DNA of 64,000 nucleotides from Methanococcoides sp. EBM-47 (GCA_001896725.1 MPPA01000001.1:124001-188000), one strand, 5' to 3'; positions 44,745-54,763 are shown, numbered from the stretch's first letter. A program made the numbers and translations. The notes: generated by a model from the sequence alone, not told the origin.

Positions 44745-45515
44745 ATGCTAGAAAGTACTTATATCCACATGCCTATGATAGGCACCGCTATAGAGAAGCG
44801 CATATGGACCTGTGGTGTGAGAAAGTGGGAAGAGTTCCTTTGTGAAAAGGACAGTGTGCCTATTCCTGATAAAAAGAAAAGCCTCATCTGTGCAGGCATA
44901 GTAGATTCCCTGGACCGGCTCAAAGCCAAAGATCATACATTCTTTGCTTGTTCTCTTCCTTCTTCTGAACACTGGAGGGCCTACAGACATTTTTCTGATG
45001 ATGTGGCATGTGTGGACATCGAGACCACAGGTCTTTCCCCCTGCCACGATAGTATTACAGTAGTAGGCATATATAACGGAAAGGAGGCAAAGACGTACAT
45101 CAAAGGCATCAATCTTGAAGAGATCGTTGAAGAGCTGCCCAAATACAAAGCACTCATTACTTTTAATGGTGCCCGCTTTGATCTGCCTTTCATCAAAAGA
45201 GAATTCCCTGAGATCAAAATTGACCAGTTGCACATCGATCTAATGTACCCTTTGCGCCGTATCGGTCTTTCAGGAGGGCTGAAAAAGATAGAACAAGTAC
45301 TTGGCCTCTCCCGAAGCGAAGGGACGACGGGTCTTTCAGGCTTTGATGCAGTACGGCTCTGGCGGGAATACGAGCGCGGTAATAGCAGGTCCCTTGATCT
45401 TTTGATCAAGTACAATCATGAAGATATAAAGAACCTTAGATATATCATCGATATGGTATATGATAGGTTAGTGGAGAATAAATTTGGACAAGCTGAGACC
45501 TCTTGTAAAAAGTAG
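44745..45515 (+). CDS. RNase H-like (DEDD/YprB-type) exonuclease
   Basis: 256 aa. The DnaQ-like exonuclease domain starts near residue 88: VDIETTGLSPCHDSITVVG (DxE), TFNGARFDLPFI and NHEDIKNLRYIIDM (final Asp). This is the YprB-ribonuclease-H-like family, predicted to degrade nucleic acids; the exact substrate is unknown. The N-terminal ~85 residues are of unclear fold. GAGGACG lies upstream of the ATG at 44745. Confidence 0.85.
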   Translation: MLESTYIHMPMIGTAIEKRIWTCGVRKWEEFLCEKDSVPIPDKKKSLICAGIVDSLDRLKAKDHTFFACSLPSSEHWRAYRHFSDDVACVDIETTGLSPCHDSITVVGIYNGKEAKTYIKGINLEEIVEELPKYKALITFNGARFDLPFIKREFPEIKIDQLHIDLMYPLRRIGLSGGLKKIEQVLGLSRSEGTTGLSGFDAVRLWREYERGNSRSLDLLIKYNHEDIKNLRYIIDMVYDRLVENKFGQAETSCKK

Positions 45516-45829
45516 TTCCTATGGGCTTTTATCAGAAATGCAAAGGACCCATCTTCAGAATGAACTAGGGGTCCAATTGATGGACCTTTATATGTATATG
45601 AGTCTATTTTGATCAAAGGATCCAAACCTGTAGCTCAGATAATGGTCGTTCATAACACAACCACGATAACTTGATTACTTCATGCATTTAAAAATACATA
45701 ATCGAATATACAATTTAATAAATGATATATTATAATATAGGGATTCTAAACGTCTGAAACAAGAGTCCATATATCCATGATGATGGATGGAAGTTTCAAA
45801 GTGACCTGTGAAGTTAAAAAGGTGAGCAG
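45516..45829. promoter_or_regulatory. Intergenic region with the trkH promoter
   Basis: About 314 bases. GGACCC/GGGTCC inverted segments follow the exonuclease stop near 45546-45575. A TATA-like box lies about 45722-45740, and a perfect 6-bp hairpin ATCCAT-gatg-ATGGAT at 45773-45788, likely inside the trkH leader. Confidence 0.4.
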
Positions 45830-47263
45830 ATGAACTTAGCTATCGTCCTTAGCGTACTTGGCACTCTCCTGCGCTTTCAAGGATATATAATGCTAATACC
45901 CCTTTTAGTAGCACTATACTATCACGAATCTACGATCCCTTTTCTTATTGGTATTATCCTGACCGAAATAACTGGAACGTTCCTCTGGTTACGCTATAAG
46001 TCTGATGATGAATGGAAACACAAGGAAGCTTTTGCTATCGTAGCTTTTGGCTGGTTAACAGCTACGGTCTTTGGCACCATACCTTTTATTGCCAGCGGCA
46101 TATCTCCTGTTAATGCTTTATTTGAATCCATGGCGGGATTCACGGCTACTGGTGCAACTATTCTCGATGATATCGAAAGCCATTCGAAAAGCATCCTGTT
46201 CTGGCGCAGCATGATCCAATGGATAGGAGGCATGGGGATCATTGTGCTGTTCATTGCCATTCTCCCTAAATTAAGCATTGCTGGCAGGCATCTGTTCCGT
46301 GCAGAAGCCCCTGTGCTCAAAGAAGAAAAGTTAAGGCCCAGGATAAGAGGTACGGCAAAAATCCTCTGGATGGTCTACTTAGTGATATCATCTTTACAGA
46401 TCACAATGTTGCACTTGGCTGGTATGTCATTATATGACGCTATCGTTCATACGTTCACTACCATAGGCAGTGCAGGTTTCTCACCTTACGGTCAAAGTAT
46501 AGTTGTTTTTAATAGTCCTTTGATAGAGGCAATACTCACACTTTTCATGTTCATAGCAGGGGCTAACTTTGCACTGTTGTACAGGACGGTCTACTTGGAC
46601 CATACAAGTATTTTCAGAGATGAAGAGTTCAAGTTCTACACTGCTATAGTTTTAGTAGCTGCTGCTGTGCTTACTCTCACATTGAGATATGACATATATG
46701 CAGATACATTCACTTGCTTACGTTATGCTATGTTCCAAGTTGTATCTATCATTACTACTACTGGTTTTGCCAGTGTGGATTTTAATCTATGGCCTGATTC
46801 TTCTAGGATCGTCCTATTGGTCCTGATGTTTATTGGAGGATGTGCTGGGTCCACCTCAGGTGGTCCAAAGGTAGTGAGAGTTCTATTGTTATTGAAATAT
46901 GCTAACAGAGAACTATTTAGATCTATTCATCCTAGAGCAGTTAAAAATGTCAAGTTCAACGGGAAAATAGTCCCTGACGATATAATACATCAAACGATAT
47001 CATTTATGATCATCTATTTCCTTATATTCATCACCAGTACTTTCATTGTTTCTCTTATGGATGTTGATATCATTACTGCTTTTACAGCATCTATTGCAAC
47101 CTTGGGCAACATTGGCCCGGGTTTCAATATTGTAGGGCCAATGTCAAGTTACAATAGTATGCCATCCTTAGCTAAACTGGTAATGATAGCAAATATGTGG
47201 ATAGGAAGACTTGAAGTATTCACAGTGATAGTGTTATTCACACCTGAGTTCTGGAAAAAGTAA
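45830..47263 (+). CDS. trkH: TrkH-type potassium uptake membrane protein
   Basis: 477 aa with about ten membrane helices in four pore repeats. The four filter loops are visible: AGFTATGATIL, TIGSAGFSPYG, TTTGFASVDFN and LGNIGPGFN. It takes up K+ together with a TrkA protein, but no trkA lies beside it. AGGTGA precedes the ATG at 45830. Together with the KefB-type antiporter and the Usp protein, the window is rich in K+ handling. Confidence 0.93.
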   Translation: MNLAIVLSVLGTLLRFQGYIMLIPLLVALYYHESTIPFLIGIILTEITGTFLWLRYKSDDEWKHKEAFAIVAFGWLTATVFGTIPFIASGISPVNALFESMAGFTATGATILDDIESHSKSILFWRSMIQWIGGMGIIVLFIAILPKLSIAGRHLFRAEAPVLKEEKLRPRIRGTAKILWMVYLVISSLQITMLHLAGMSLYDAIVHTFTTIGSAGFSPYGQSIVVFNSPLIEAILTLFMFIAGANFALLYRTVYLDHTSIFRDEEFKFYTAIVLVAAAVLTLTLRYDIYADTFTCLRYAMFQVVSIITTTGFASVDFNLWPDSSRIVLLVLMFIGGCAGSTSGGPKVVRVLLLLKYANRELFRSIHPRAVKNVKFNGKIVPDDIIHQTISFMIIYFLIFITSTFIVSLMDVDIITAFTASIATLGNIGPGFNIVGPMSSYNSMPSLAKLVMIANMWIGRLEVFTVIVLFTPEFWKK

Positions 47264-47402
47264 TAGCATTGGAAGATGTGATAAATGTTCATAAACGTAA
47301 AACTGTATGACCAACGAGGTTTTCTACAGAACCGATAGTATATTGAAATTATCATTAAGTACAAAATGATCACAAACCACTATTATATGAAAAGGAGATG
47401 GC

Positions 47403-47834
47403 ATGCAGGGTAGAAGTCCCATAGATGATGATTCGGTCCTCATGAGATGGATGAGAACAGAGATGAACAAATTGAACGATGGTATTGTTTCTGAAAGAAA
47501 AAGTCTCGCTCAGCTCCTGCTGGAAGAAAGGCCCAAAGCAAAAACAAAAGCAGGTAAGGACCATTTTTTTGATGTAGTAGCTCTCAGAAACCTTAGCGAA
47601 AATTTGCCAAAAAACCTTTACGATAGACTGAAACTGCCCATACTGTTCTTTTTTGACAGCCAGGTACTGGATAGTTGCTACCTCAATGACATATATGCAT
47701 TGGAAGCCTTACAGACCCTGGGAGAGATCAGCCACCTGCGCAAAATGCAGCAGGGAAGAATGTGGGTTGGCAGGTCCATTGCATACTCCATCATGAAAAA
47801 ATATCCAACCGTGGTGCAGATAGTGATGGGATGA
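47403..47834 (+). CDS. UPF0216 (DUF61) family protein
   Basis: 143 aa of a small archaeal family of unknown function. Typical segments are MRWMRTEMNKLNDGIVSERKSL, LPILFFFDSQVLDSCYLND and GRMWVGRSIAYSIMKKYPTV. GGAG lies five bases before the ATG. The upstream 47305-47330 bases contain GGTTCTGTAGAAA in reverse, one of the solo repeat ends. It is monocistronic. Confidence 0.88.
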   Translation: MQGRSPIDDDSVLMRWMRTEMNKLNDGIVSERKSLAQLLLEERPKAKTKAGKDHFFDVVALRNLSENLPKNLYDRLKLPILFFFDSQVLDSCYLNDIYALEALQTLGEISHLRKMQQGRMWVGRSIAYSIMKKYPTVVQIVMG

Positions 47835-47945
47835 TATGGAATGAAATAAGCAATTATTGTGGAACCATACCAATAGATTGCTAAAGCCTTCATAATATGG
47901 GATATTGGCAACAGGATTTTATGGAGAGGTAATAATTGTCATATT

Positions 47946-48842
47946 ATGACGATTCCGGACTTCCAATCATTAATGCTCCCGCTCTTAGAATATTTAAACG
48001 ATGAGAAAGAGCATAGCCATAGAGAAACCATTGATCATATTTGCTCTGAGTTTAAGCTCACAGAAAAAGAAAAACAAGAAACATTGCAAAATGGGCAATC
48101 AATTATAGGTAACAGAATAAGTTGGGCTAAAGTCTATATGTCGAAAGCTGGTTTGATCGAATCTACGAGAAGAGGATTTTATAGAATAAGCCAAAGAGGA
48201 AAAAAAGTATTAAATGAAAAACCTGTAGAAATAAATATTAGATACCTCAAACAATTTCCAGAGTTTTTGGAGTTCCAAGCAATCAAATATACAAACATAA
48301 AAAAAGATCGGGATGAAACAGAAGCCGAAAGTATAACTCCTGATGAATTAATGGAAAATGGTTTTAATTCAATTCAAGCAAGTTTGGGTCAGGAGCTTTT
48401 GATAAAGTTGAGATCCAACAGCCCATCCTTCTTTGAAAAAGTTGTACTTGACCTATTGTCTAATATGGGATACGGAGAGGGGAAGGTAACAGGAAAAACA
48501 GGGGATGGTGGCGTTGATGGGCTCATTAATCAAGATCGTTTGGGGCTGGATAAAATATTCTTTCAAGCTAAAAGGTTTGGAGAGGATACACCTGTTTCAG
48601 CTTCTATGTTAAGAGATTTTGTGGGTACCCTCGAAGTTAATGGAATAAGTAAAGGTGTGTTTATGACAACTTCCAGATTTCCAAAGGATGCTGAAAATGT
48701 GATCTCTAGGAGTCAAAAATCAATTGTCCTGGTTGATGGTCCGAAGCTCGCTAAACTATTGATAGACTTTAACATAGGGGTTTCAACCACCAAAACCTAT
48801 GAGATAAAAAGAATAGATTCGGATTACTTCATAGAAGAATAA
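47946..48842 (+). CDS. mrr: Mrr-type restriction endonuclease (type IV)
   Basis: 298 aa. The N-terminal Mrr_N winged helix (residues ~1-95, with GNRISWAKVYMSKAGLIEST and RGFYRISQRGKKVL) precedes the Mrr catalytic domain: FFEKVVLDLLSNMGYGEG, TGKTGDGGVDGLI (Asp) and KIFFQAKRF (Q-x-K). It likely cuts methylated foreign DNA. No modification enzyme is adjacent, as is normal for type IV. The region is AT-rich, consistent with recent gain. Confidence 0.9.
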   Translation: MTIPDFQSLMLPLLEYLNDEKEHSHRETIDHICSEFKLTEKEKQETLQNGQSIIGNRISWAKVYMSKAGLIESTRRGFYRISQRGKKVLNEKPVEINIRYLKQFPEFLEFQAIKYTNIKKDRDETEAESITPDELMENGFNSIQASLGQELLIKLRSNSPSFFEKVVLDLLSNMGYGEGKVTGKTGDGGVDGLINQDRLGLDKIFFQAKRFGEDTPVSASMLRDFVGTLEVNGISKGVFMTTSRFPKDAENVISRSQKSIVLVDGPKLAKLLIDFNIGVSTTKTYEIKRIDSDYFIEE

Positions 48843-48939
48843 ATGCTTTTTCTGACATTCACATATCCCCAATAAAATTTATACTACACCTATTACTTTT
48901 TTCTATAATAAGAAGCAATCAGATATAGGAAATATCACT

Positions 48940-50307
48940 ATGACCCACATATCATCCATCGATCCAACTACAGGAAAGATCATAAAACAATTTAAACCCC
49001 ATTCCAGAGAGCAAATAAATGTATCTCTCAGGAAAGCTGATGCTGCTTTCCATAAGTGGAAAGAGATCGACGTATCCGAACGCAGCAAACTTTTAAGCGA
49101 TCTTTCACAACTACTGCGCAGCAGAAAGCAGGAGCTTGGGGAACTTATCACTCAGGAGATGGGGAAGGTCATAAAACAATCCCAGGCTGAGGTCCTTAAG
49201 TGTGCCGATACGTTAGGCTATTTTGCTGTGCATGCAGAGGAACTTATGCGGCCAGAAGATACAAGAACGGATGCTGCTCTCTCAATGGTGTCCTATGAAC
49301 CCATGGGACCGGTATTGGCCATCAAACCCTGGAACTTCCCTTTCTGGCAGGTACTAAGCGCAGCTTCTCACATCCTGGCAGCAGGCAATGTGATACTGCT
49401 CAAACATTCCAGCTATGTGCCTATGTGCGCCCTGATGATGGAAGAACTGTTCCTGGAAGCAGGATTTCCTGATGGTGTTTTTCAAACATTGCTGACCGAT
49501 GGTCCCACAGCTTCCTCGCTCATCACAAGGGATGAGATCAAAGCGGTTTCCTTTACAGGTGGGAATGCTACCGGAAAAAAAGTTGCAGAAATTGCAGCCC
49601 GCAATATGAAGAAGTTCGTGCTGGAACTTGGGGGCAGTGACCCTTTCATAGTGCTGGATGATGCCGATGTAAATAAAGCAGCAGCTGTGGCTGTTCCCAG
49701 CAGATACATCAATACAGGACAAACATGCATAGCTGCCAAGAGGTTCATAGTGGCACAGGATGTTGCAGGAGAGTTCACTGCCAAGTTCGTGGAGCTTACA
49801 GAGAAACTCAAACTGGGAGATCCAATGGACAAGAACACGGATATTGGGCCACTGGTGCGGGAAGAACAAATATCGACCCTTGAACAGCAGGTGGAAGATG
49901 CCATCTCAAAAGGAGCAAAATCACTTATACCAGGAGGAAAAATGGAAAGAGAAGGGTTCTTCTACTCCCCTACAGTACTTGAGAATGTAAACCTTCATAT
50001 GAAAGTGGTGAACGAAGAGACCTTCGGTCCTGTGGCACCGATAATCACTGTCAAGAACGAAAAGGAAGCCATCCGTATTGCCAACAGTACTCAGTTCGGC
50101 CTGGGTGCAAGCATCTGGACAGAAGATAGGGAAAAAGGAGCTTTGCTTGCCAGACAGCTTGAGGCAGGAATGGTGGCTGTTAATGCCTTCTTCCGACCAG
50201 AGGCATGCATGCCTTTTGGAGGCATAAAGGAAAGCGGAATGGGCAGAGAAATGGCAAAACACGGATTCTATGAGTTCATACACCCTAAATCAATAAAAAT
50301 ATACTGA
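48940..50307 (+). CDS. Aldehyde dehydrogenase (succinate-semialdehyde DH-like) 1
   Basis: 455 aa. NAD(P)-dependent ALDH with GPVLAIKPWNFPFWQV, SFTGGNATGKKVAE, the general base region LELGGSDPFIVLDDAD (Glu), catalytic Cys in GQTCIAAKRF, and EETFGPVAPI. It resembles GabD-type enzymes. The next gene, a close paralogue, starts 113 bases downstream, followed directly by an AlsS-like gene. The true aldehyde is unknown. Confidence 0.92.
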   Translation: MTHISSIDPTTGKIIKQFKPHSREQINVSLRKADAAFHKWKEIDVSERSKLLSDLSQLLRSRKQELGELITQEMGKVIKQSQAEVLKCADTLGYFAVHAEELMRPEDTRTDAALSMVSYEPMGPVLAIKPWNFPFWQVLSAASHILAAGNVILLKHSSYVPMCALMMEELFLEAGFPDGVFQTLLTDGPTASSLITRDEIKAVSFTGGNATGKKVAEIAARNMKKFVLELGGSDPFIVLDDADVNKAAAVAVPSRYINTGQTCIAAKRFIVAQDVAGEFTAKFVELTEKLKLGDPMDKNTDIGPLVREEQISTLEQQVEDAISKGAKSLIPGGKMEREGFFYSPTVLENVNLHMKVVNEETFGPVAPIITVKNEKEAIRIANSTQFGLGASIWTEDREKGALLARQLEAGMVAVNAFFRPEACMPFGGIKESGMGREMAKHGFYEFIHPKSIKIY

Positions 50308-50420
50308 ACATCAGAAGACTGAAAAATATAATTGCACATATGTTAGCGAACCAGTACTGGTTTATATTTAATTGATTATTTTATAAAAGTAAATCGATAT
50401 ATTTATAGGAGAGATAAAGA

Positions 50421-51788
50421 ATGAAAATGATGAGGTCTGTAAATCCTGCTACAGGAGAACTAAATGGGGAATATGAACTGTATTCATCGCAAAGGATCGA
50501 AGAATCCTTCAAAAAGTCAAGAACGGCCTACAAAATATGGAAAGATACTGAGATTTTTAACCGTGAGCACTATCTTGCCAATGCAGCAGGAGTGCTCCGG
50601 GAAAGGGCACAAGAACTTGCCCATATCATTACTATTGAAATGGGAAAACCCATCAGAGAATCGATGGATGAGATCGAAAAATGTGCAAAGGTCTTTGATT
50701 ACTTTTCTGACAGGACTGAAATGTTCCTCTCTCCGGAATTCGTGGAAACTGAGGCCGAAGCATCTGGTATAGTACTCGAGCCTCTGGGAACGATCCTTAG
50801 CATCATGCCATGGAACGCACCATTCTGGCAAGCGTTACGCTTTGCTGCTCCGGCACTGGCTGGTGGAAACGTGATATTGCTCAAACATGCAAGCTATGTA
50901 CCAAAGTGTGCCCTGGCAATTGAAAACATATTCAAGGAGGCAGAGTTCCCAGAAGGTGTATACCAGACCCTGTTAATAGGCGGGCCTACCGCGTTGTCCC
51001 TTATACCCAGAAATGAGATCAATGCCGTATCTTTCACTGGAGGTCGGCAGGCTGGACAGAAGGTGGCCGCTGCTGCAGGTGGCAGTATCAAGAAATGCAT
51101 ACTGGAACTTGGAGGCAGCGATCCTTTCATTGTACTGGATGATGCAGATATCGAAAAAGCTGCGAAAGTGGGAACTTTGAGCAGATTCCAGAATGCAGGG
51201 CAGAGATGTACGGCTGCCAAGAGGTTCATTGTGGATGCCACCATTGCTGAAGAATTTACCTCAAAGTTCGTGGAACATGTCCGCGATCTGAAGATAGGTG
51301 ATCCCCTTGATACGAACAACGATATGGGACCTTTGGTCAACTCCGAACAGGCCGACTATGTGCAGGACCAGGTGAACAGAACACTTAAAACCGGAGCAGA
51401 TGTGTTGCTAGATGGCGGAAAACAAGAAGAGAACAGCAGTTTCTTCTATCCGATGGTGCTTGGTAACATAACCGAAGATGCACCTGTGCTTACCGAAGAG
51501 ACCTTCGGGCCGGTTGCGCCAATAGTAACATTCAGGAACGAAGAAGAGGCTATAAAGATAGCTAATAGCACGGAATTCGGTCTGGGTGCAAGTATATGGA
51601 GCAAGGACCGTGAAAGGGCCATAAGGTTTTCAAGGGAGATCGAAGCCGGGCTCGTAGCCATTAACAATAGTGTATCTTCAGATGCCCGCCTGCCACTTGG
51701 AGGTTTCAAGAAAAGCGGGTTTGGCAGGGAGTTGCATCGGACAGGCATGTATGAATTCTTAGGAACAAAATCAATGAAGGTGTTCTGA
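50421..51788 (+). CDS. Aldehyde dehydrogenase (succinate-semialdehyde DH-like) 2
   Basis: 455 aa, the same length as and collinear with the previous gene. Conserved sites: GTILSIMPWNAPFWQA, SFTGGRQAGQKVA, LELGGSDPFIVLDDAD, catalytic Cys in GQRCTAAKRF, EETFGPVAPIVTF. AGGAGAG lies upstream of the ATG at 50421. The TGA at 51786-51788 shares its A with the ATA start proposed for the next gene, so the two are probably translationally coupled. It looks like a tandem duplicate that has diverged. Confidence 0.92.
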   Translation: MKMMRSVNPATGELNGEYELYSSQRIEESFKKSRTAYKIWKDTEIFNREHYLANAAGVLRERAQELAHIITIEMGKPIRESMDEIEKCAKVFDYFSDRTEMFLSPEFVETEAEASGIVLEPLGTILSIMPWNAPFWQALRFAAPALAGGNVILLKHASYVPKCALAIENIFKEAEFPEGVYQTLLIGGPTALSLIPRNEINAVSFTGGRQAGQKVAAAAGGSIKKCILELGGSDPFIVLDDADIEKAAKVGTLSRFQNAGQRCTAAKRFIVDATIAEEFTSKFVEHVRDLKIGDPLDTNNDMGPLVNSEQADYVQDQVNRTLKTGADVLLDGGKQEENSSFFYPMVLGNITEDAPVLTEETFGPVAPIVTFRNEEEAIKIANSTEFGLGASIWSKDRERAIRFSREIEAGLVAINNSVSSDARLPLGGFKKSGFGRELHRTGMYEFLGTKSMKVF

Positions 51789-51790
51789 TA
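51777..51790 (+). promoter_or_regulatory. SD (AAGGTG) plus ATA start of the AlsS-like gene
   Basis: AAGGTG at 51777-51782 is followed by TTCTG and ATA at 51788. The ATA overlaps the upstream TGA by one base, the same arrangement as a TGATG coupling. No ATG, GTG or TTG lies in this frame before 51917. Confidence 0.65.
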
Positions 51791-53431
51791 GTAAAAGCAA
51801 GTGATCTACTGATACAATGCCTGGAGAATGAGGGTGTAGAATATATTTTTGGGATACCAGGTGAAGAGACCCTGGATCTGACCGATTCACTTTCCAGGTC
51901 CAAAATAAAGTTCATAGTGACGCGACATGAACAATCTGCAGCCTTCATGGCCGATGTCTATGGAAGGCTCACCCGCAAACCAGGGGTTTGTCTTTCAACC
52001 TTAGGCCCGGGTGCGACCAACCTCATTACAGGTGTGGCGAATGCGCATCTGGACAGAGCGCCCTTAGTAGCTATTACTGGGCAGGCAGGGCTTGAAAAGA
52101 CCCATAAGGAAGCCCATCAGTACCTGAACATAGTGGAAGCTTTCCGGGAGTTCACCAAATGGAATTCCAGTGTGACCAGAGCGGATTTCATACCTGAGAT
52201 CGTGAGCAAAGCTTTTGAGATCGCTAGGATAAGGCCAGGAGCAACACATATCGAGCTGCCTGAAGACATTGCTGCAGAGCAAACGGACAAAGTACCTCTT
52301 GTGAAAAAACCATATTCTCATATACATATGCCTGAAGAGGATGAACTGCGGCGTTCATCTATGCTTATAGAAGCTGCTGAGATGCCTGTAATTTTGGCTG
52401 GTAATGGAGTGATAAGGGATGATGCTTCTGAAGAATTAAGAAAATTTGTGAGAGACACCGGGATCCCGATAGCTACGACTTTTATGGGAAAAGGTGCTTT
52501 TCCGGCTGATGATGAACATTATATAGGGTCCATGGGCATCAAGGATAGGGACCACATAATGTGTGGTTTTGCAAGAGCAGATCTGGTCATATGCATTGGA
52601 TTCGATCACATAGAATATAGCCCCAGATTCTGGAATCCGGATGGGTCAAAAAATATAATACATATTCACTCTGACCAGCACGAAGTAGATGAAAAATATA
52701 TTCCTGATCTGTCCCTTGTAGGGAATATCCGTGTCTCTCTTAAACGCCTTATACCATTCAGCAAGAGAAGGGAAATACCAGAGTATTTCTCAAAGATCCG
52801 CAAGAACATGGAAAAAGAGCTTCTTGATCTCATGGAGGACGCGTCCTTTCCCATGAAACCCCAAAAGATCATATACGATATCAGACAGGCATTGGAAAGA
52901 GAAGATATAGTTATCAGTGATGTAGGCGCTCACAAGCTCTGGATAGGACGTCTTTATCCGGCCTATGAACCCAATACAGTACAGATGTCCAATGGTTTGG
53001 CATCTATGGGATTCGCACTTCCCGGAGCTATTACAGCAAAACTGTTAAGACCGGAACATAAGGTGGTGGCAGTAGTCGGAGATGGTGGGTTCCTTATGAA
53101 CGTTCAGGAACTGGAAACTGCGGTACGTCTCAGATGTGACATAGTGATAGTGATATTCAATGATGCAAAATTCGGACTTATAGAATGGCATGAAAAGAAG
53201 AAGTTCGATGCAAGCTTTGGAATCGACTTTCTGAACCCAGACTTTGTAAAACTTGCAGAGAGCTTTGGAGCACATGGAGTACGCATAGAAAAGGCACAAG
53301 ACTTCAGACCACAGCTGCAAAATGCACTAAATGCGGGTGGGGTGTGGCTCATGGACGTTAGAGTGGATTATTCAGAAAATATGAAGCTCACGGAGAAGCT
53401 GAGCAATAGTTTCTGTGGAGAAATTCGATAG
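51788..53431 (+). CDS. Acetolactate synthase-like ThDP enzyme (AlsS-like; candidate ATA start)
   Basis: 547 aa from ATA. It carries the full ThDP enzyme plan: N-terminal VKASDLLIQCLENEGVEYIF with GIPGE, the catalytic Glu in TRHEQSAAFMADVYGR, STLGPGATNLITG, and the ThDP motif GDGGFLMNVQELETA...IFND. The tail RVDYSENMKLTEKL resembles catabolic AlsS. The first ATG/GTG/TTG, a GTG at 51917, would put the catalytic Glu at residue 5 and drop the GIPGE strand, so it is very unlikely. No small regulatory subunit is adjacent. Acetolactate formation is inferred; another 2-oxoacid reaction is possible. Confidence 0.9.
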   Translation: MVKASDLLIQCLENEGVEYIFGIPGEETLDLTDSLSRSKIKFIVTRHEQSAAFMADVYGRLTRKPGVCLSTLGPGATNLITGVANAHLDRAPLVAITGQAGLEKTHKEAHQYLNIVEAFREFTKWNSSVTRADFIPEIVSKAFEIARIRPGATHIELPEDIAAEQTDKVPLVKKPYSHIHMPEEDELRRSSMLIEAAEMPVILAGNGVIRDDASEELRKFVRDTGIPIATTFMGKGAFPADDEHYIGSMGIKDRDHIMCGFARADLVICIGFDHIEYSPRFWNPDGSKNIIHIHSDQHEVDEKYIPDLSLVGNIRVSLKRLIPFSKRREIPEYFSKIRKNMEKELLDLMEDASFPMKPQKIIYDIRQALEREDIVISDVGAHKLWIGRLYPAYEPNTVQMSNGLASMGFALPGAITAKLLRPEHKVVAVVGDGGFLMNVQELETAVRLRCDIVIVIFNDAKFGLIEWHEKKKFDASFGIDFLNPDFVKLAESFGAHGVRIEKAQDFRPQLQNALNAGGVWLMDVRVDYSENMKLTEKLSNSFCGEIR

Positions 53432-53451
53432 ATCTATTCTCTCCAGCATCA

Positions 53452-53592
53452 TATTTTGGCTATGTAGAAATCCTCTTTTTTGAGGAAATAATCAAATTGA
53501 GATTTCTACTAAATGTGTCTGCATCTATCGTTCAACAATGGATATTTCAGGCAAATGATATTGATTTTAATAGGATTTCTACAGAGCCAAAA

Positions 53593-53594
<2 letters not shown>
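53452..53594. repeat. MITE-like element, copy 2
   Basis: 143 bp with 23-bp terminal inverted repeats at 53452-53474 and 53572-53594 that match at 22 of 23 positions; the core is GGCTCTGTAGAAATCCT (A for C at one place in the left end). It has no open frame. Its interior aligns with the element at 21796-21932. It lies just downstream of the AlsS-like gene. Confidence 0.8.
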
Positions 53595-53651
<57 letters not shown>

Positions 53652-53846
53652 CAATGAGGAATGAGAGTTCCAATTTGGTCCCCTTTCCAATTATAGGATT
53701 GCAAAATATATATTTAAATGATTAATAAATAATGGTAACAATAAGTTACAGAGGGGTCTAAAAAAAAATATGGGGTTCAAAAAATACACAAAGAGTTAAA
53801 TAGAAAGATAATAGTCTTTAATTTATACAAAGGAACATCCAATTAC

Positions 53847-54743
53847 ATGTACACTGGAAAAAAAAGAATTGAGACCGCCATAAAAGTGACTGTGAATGGG
53901 ATGATAGTAAACATCATCCTGACCATTTTTAAGTTCATTGCTGGGATCTTAGGGAACAGTGCAGCGATGGTAGCAGATGCAGTCCACTCTTTTTCTGACT
54001 TTGTAACTGATATTGTGGTGATAGTGGGATTAAAAGCCGCTGAAAAGCCTGCTGATCATAATCACCAGTATGGCCACGGCAAGATAGAAACACTATGTGC
54101 GGCTTTTGTGGGCATTGTGCTTTTTATCATAGGTATGAAGATCTTTCTGAGTGGTATGGGAAAGATCCATGTTGCAATTAGTGGAGGCAGCTTGGAACAA
54201 CCAGAAACCATAGCTTTTATTGCTGCAGTGGTTTCTGTCATTACAAAGGAACTGTTGTATAGATATACCCTAAATTACGCCAAAATGGTGAAAAGTGATG
54301 CTATGGAAGCAAATGCATGGCATCACCGCTCAGATGCGGTCTCCTCTGTGGGAACAATGCTAGGGATCGGCGGGGCAATAGCGCTTGGGGGCAAATGGGT
54401 TGTCCTTGATCCGATTGCAGCGGTCATACTGAGCTTATTCATATTTAAAGTGGCAATTGAGATCACCTACAAAAATGCCAATGAACTTACTGAAGCTGCT
54501 CTTGAAAAAGACATCATTGAAGATATACAACATGCTATTATATCGACCGAAGGCGTTAAAGATTTCCATAAGCTCAAAACAAGAAGAATAGGTAATAATA
54601 TTGCCACCGATGTACATATACAGGTAGATAGGGAACTAAGCCTTGTAGAAGCCCACAATATCTGTACTGAAATAGAAGATAAGTTACGTGAGAAATACGG
54701 TAAAGAAGCTATCCTTTACATTCATTGTGAACCCTACACCTGA
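53847..54743 (+). CDS. Cation diffusion facilitator (CDF) efflux protein
   Basis: 298 aa. About six membrane helices with the metal-site motifs MVADAVHSFSDFVTD (helix 2) and HHRSDAVSSVGTMLG (helix 5), the DHNHQYGHGKIET loop, and a C-terminal ZT-dimer domain (~210-295, with TDVHIQVDRELSLVEAH). CDF proteins expel Zn2+, Fe2+, Mn2+ or Co2+; which one is not decided. It is monocistronic. Confidence 0.92.
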   Translation: MYTGKKRIETAIKVTVNGMIVNIILTIFKFIAGILGNSAAMVADAVHSFSDFVTDIVVIVGLKAAEKPADHNHQYGHGKIETLCAAFVGIVLFIIGMKIFLSGMGKIHVAISGGSLEQPETIAFIAAVVSVITKELLYRYTLNYAKMVKSDAMEANAWHHRSDAVSSVGTMLGIGGAIALGGKWVVLDPIAAVILSLFIFKVAIEITYKNANELTEAALEKDIIEDIQHAIISTEGVKDFHKLKTRRIGNNIATDVHIQVDRELSLVEAHNICTEIEDKLREKYGKEAILYIHCEPYT

Positions 54744-54763
54744 CCTAAACTGTTTATTGATGA

